Shown here piece after piece: positions 63,633-64,000 of a stretch of 64,000 nucleotides of DNA. Source of the DNA: Pseudoalteromonas sp. MEBiC 03607 (GTDB lineage Bacteria; Pseudomonadota; Gammaproteobacteria; Enterobacterales; Alteromonadaceae). Where the stretch lies: contig NZ_SRRY01000001.1 in assembly GCF_004792295.1 (NCBI RefSeq), positions 1,250,501 to 1,314,500 on the forward strand, read 5' to 3'. The notes under the pieces were generated by a model. The model was given only the letters and a program-made list of their open reading frames with translations. It searched no databases and was not told the DNA's origin. Numbering within the stretch: position 1 is the stretch's first letter; every line of letters begins with the position of its first letter. The translations under genes and the position numbers were made by a program.

Positions 63633-64000
63633 TGAAAACACTCGACTGGTATTTAGGTCGCAGCATAATTCAAACAACCGGTTTTGCCTTAATGGTATTG
63701 GTGGGTATTAGCACCCTAATAAAGTTTATTGAGCAGTTAAAATCGGTTGGTCGTGGTAGCTATGATATTGCAACAGCCCTCATTTACACATTGTATAGTA
63801 TGCCAGGCGATTTAGTTATCTTCTTTCCGATGGCTGCGCTAATTGGTGGCTTGACGGGACTTGGTGCGCTGGCCTCAAACAGTGAGCTGGTAGTCATGCA
63901 AGCGGCGGGGATGTCACGGCTGCAAATTATTGTTTCAGTAATGAAAACCGCTATGTTTATGGCTATTTGTATGATGGCACTAGGTGAGTGGGGTGCACCA
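63629..64000 (+). CDS. lptG: LPS export permease LptG, 5' part (runs off window)
   Basis: The 124 codons to the window edge encode the N-terminal membrane half of LptG: LDWYLGRSIIQTT, LIKFIEQLKSVGRGSYD, FFPMAALIGGLTGLGALASNSELVVMQAAGMSRLQI. This is nearly the E. coli LptG pattern. Two successive ATGs occur (63629, 63632), and the first overlaps the lptF stop codon. GGGAG lies eight bases before the first ATG. Confidence 0.95.
   Translation, partial: MMKTLDWYLGRSIIQTTGFALMVLVGISTLIKFIEQLKSVGRGSYDIATALIYTLYSMPGDLVIFFPMAALIGGLTGLGALASNSELVVMQAAGMSRLQIIVSVMKTAMFMAICMMALGEWGAP

Noticed and set aside
1..64000. CRISPR array, tRNA or rRNA genes, complete prophage, toxin-antitoxin pair
   Set aside because: I found no regularly spaced long repeats, no cloverleaf-like sequence and no phage structural genes in the window. 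The only mobile signature is the left edge.

Overview
The window reads as chromosomal DNA from a marine gammaproteobacterium of the Alteromonadales, most likely Pseudoalteromonas or a close relative. The DNA is visibly AT-rich. Gene orders match the gammaproteobacterial core (tolC|nudF-DUF1249-cpdA-yqiA-parE; rsmE-gshB-yqgE-ruvX; yggS-proC-yggT-rdgB-hemW; valS-holC-pepA|lptF-lptG), and accessory families such as the SO_0444-type metal permease, DUF3192, DUF885, M66 peptidase and HD-GYP proteins are typical of that order. The genus is an inference; no 16S or tRNA gene is present to confirm it.

Layout. Bases 1-900 are the edge of a mobile element: the start of a tyrosine-recombinase-like gene points out of the window, beside an 82-codon remnant of a phoH-family gene cut at its Walker B motif. 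Bases 959-5291 hold a hybrid histidine kinase overlapping a REC-GGEEF diguanylate cyclase. Bases 5323-11690 carry a lipoprotein, a D-2-hydroxyacid dehydrogenase, a MerR/ZntR-type regulator with a Cys-rich metal permease, an acyltransferase and small DUF proteins. Bases 11706-20756 hold a 1501-residue propeller/PAS/GGDEF/EAL sensor, a voltage-gated channel, a PatZ-like lysine acetyltransferase and a SIMPL protein. Bases 20745-29010 run leftward (flippase, ankyrin-like protein, DUF885 lipoprotein, then hemW, rdgB, DUF4426, yggT, proC, yggS). Bases 29013-32069 hold pilT, pilU and a frameshifted third gene. Bases 32066-36328 run leftward again (ruvX, yqgE, gshB, rsmE, two membrane or unknown genes). 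Then come glnE, a TcpQ-like gene, lpxL and tolC, followed by the nudF-to-parC cluster, which has a sorbosone-dehydrogenase-like gene between parE and parC. After that come an M66 metalloprotease, plsC-rraB, an HD-GYP phosphodiesterase, a small Cys-rich membrane protein, fadL, valS-holC-pepA and the divergent lptF-lptG, which runs off the right edge.

How the genes work together. Three separate cyclic-di-GMP proteins (cyclase, EAL and HD-GYP) share the window with the type IV pilus retraction ATPases, consistent with a surface-attachment and motility lifestyle. Envelope building is well represented (lpxL, plsC, lptF/G, tolC, fadL, a second acyltransferase). Most of the sequence is ordinary core genome. 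I do not see a complete unknown multi-gene system. The leads most worth following are the mobile-element junction in phoH, the cysteine-pair linker of the metal permease, the tandem C-terminal repeats of the M66 protease, the frameshift next to pilU, and several structured intergenic regions.
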